A DNA stretch of 13,108 nt from an uncultured Collinsella sp. (GTDB lineage: Bacteria; Actinomycetota; Coriobacteriia; Coriobacteriales; Coriobacteriaceae). The notes below the pieces were generated by a model. The model was given only the letters and a program-made list of their open reading frames with translations. It did not search any database and was not told where the DNA came from. Both the position numbers and the translations under genes were made by a program. Below, in pieces: positions 12,405 to 13,108 of the stretch (positions are counted from its first letter, which is position 1; every line of letters starts with the position of its first letter). Location of the stretch: assembly GCA_900547125.1 (NCBI GenBank), contig URFU01000061.1:1-13108 (forward strand). The letters are read 5' to 3'.

Positions 12405-13108
12405 ATGAAGGTATTCGATATCGTGTTTAGCCCGACCGGCGGAACGGAAAAGGCGTCTGGCTACATTGCCAATGCGTTGGAAGGGGAAACCGTTGCTGTA
12501 GATCTGACCGATAGCGGGCTTGGTTTTCGCACGGTTGCGATGACAAAAGAGGATGTAGCCGTGATCGCGGTGCCCTCGTATGGCGGGCGAGTCCCGGCTG
12601 TGGCCGCGGAGCGCTTGGGTATGATGCGGGGAAACGGAGCGCAGGCGGTCCTGGTTTGTGTTTACGGAAATCGCGCGTATGAGGACACGCTGGTCGAGCT
12701 TGAGGATGCGGCAAAGGGCGCGGGCTTTCGGGTGATCGCTGCGGTTTCTGCCATCGCCGAGCATTCTATTGTTCGCCAGTTTGCCGCCGGTCGGCCAGAC
12801 GCACAGGACGCGGCGCAGCTCGCTGGGTTTGCGGATCAGATTCAGCAAAAGATATCTGCAGGAGATGCTTCTGAGCCGGCAATTCCGGGCAATCGTCCCT
12901 ATAAGAAGGCAGGGGGCACCGGTGTGGTGCCCAAGGCCACAAAGGAGTGCACTGCCTGCGGGGCTTGTGCCACAGCGTGTCCCGTTGGCGCTATCGATAA
13001 AGACGATCCCAAGCGGGTGGACAAAAAAGCCTGCATTTCCTGCATGCGCTGCGTTGCCGTGTGTCCGTGGGGCGCTCGCACGGTAAATCCCGTCATGCTC
13101 TCTGCGGC
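12405..13108 (+). CDS. EFR1-type flavodoxin / 2[4Fe-4S] ferredoxin protein, 3' truncated by window
   Basis: The ATG at 12405 has GGGAGG 8 bases ahead. The frame stays open to the right edge, so 234 residues are seen and the stop is missing. The N-terminal half (about 1-155) is flavodoxin-like, with an FMN phosphate loop 'FSPTGGTEKAS' (8-18) and a second loop 'PSYGGRVP' (57-64). The C-terminal half has two 4Fe-4S motifs: C182-x2-C185-x2-C188-x3-C192-P and C210-x2-C213-x2-C216-x3-C220-P. This order of domains is typical of EFR1-family proteins in anaerobes, thought to move electrons between ferredoxin and flavin partners; the exact partner is unknown. The family is usually about 250-270 residues, so roughly 20-35 are missing. 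It is separated from glnN by a strong terminator and should have its own promoter, which I could not place between 12280 and 12390. Confidence 0.88.
   Translation, partial: MKVFDIVFSPTGGTEKASGYIANALEGETVAVDLTDSGLGFRTVAMTKEDVAVIAVPSYGGRVPAVAAERLGMMRGNGAQAVLVCVYGNRAYEDTLVELEDAAKGAGFRVIAAVSAIAEHSIVRQFAAGRPDAQDAAQLAGFADQIQQKISAGDASEPAIPGNRPYKKAGGTGVVPKATKECTACGACATACPVGAIDKDDPKRVDKKACISCMRCVAVCPWGARTVNPVMLSA

Overview
The window is GC-rich, densely coded bacterial DNA. It reads as an intestinal actinobacterium of the class Coriobacteriia, probably Collinsella or a close relative. This rests on gene content and protein style (type III glutamine synthetase, split cobalamin-dependent methionine synthase, UPF0210 protein, EFR1-type flavodoxin-ferredoxin, BTAD-type regulator) and is an inference, not a database match.

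Layout. (1) 1-2267, plus strand: the C-terminal part of a large transcriptional regulator with a winged helix and a BTAD helical repeat; its start lies left of the window. (2) 2266-5369, minus strand: three spaced single genes, namely the UPF0210 (DUF711) protein, a class I SAM-dependent methyltransferase and the YhbY RNA-binding protein. The strand ends in a clear intrinsic terminator that faces the regulator gene. (3) 5478-9706, minus strand: a compact methionine operon, metF > MetH-activation protein > metH, with a 1-base overlap at the first junction and a 9-base gap at the second. (4) 9707-10132: a 426-base divergent intergenic region full of inverted repeats. (5) 10133-12220, plus strand: type III glutamine synthetase followed by an intrinsic terminator. 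(6) 12405 to the right edge, plus strand: a flavodoxin/2[4Fe-4S] protein cut by the window end.

How it works together. MetF reduces 5,10-methylene-THF to 5-methyl-THF. MetH passes that methyl group through cobalamin to homocysteine. The small activation protein carries the SAM-binding domain that is fused to the C-terminus of MetH in E. coli and here should reactivate oxidised MetH in trans. The glutamine synthetase is the main ammonium-assimilating enzyme in view. About 80 bases ahead of its start is a four-box sequence with exactly the 5-6-5-6-5-6-5 spacing of actinobacterial GlnR operators, so it may be under nitrogen control.

The least explained pieces are noncoding. One is a 116-base nested inverted repeat between the UPF0210 and methyltransferase genes that looks like a structured RNA. 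Another is an 86-base, almost bulge-free palindrome between metF and glnN. A third is a 17-bp hairpin overlapping the candidate promoter of the UPF0210 gene. I see no CRISPR, IS element, tRNA or rRNA. Nothing here amounts to a new defence or mobile system.
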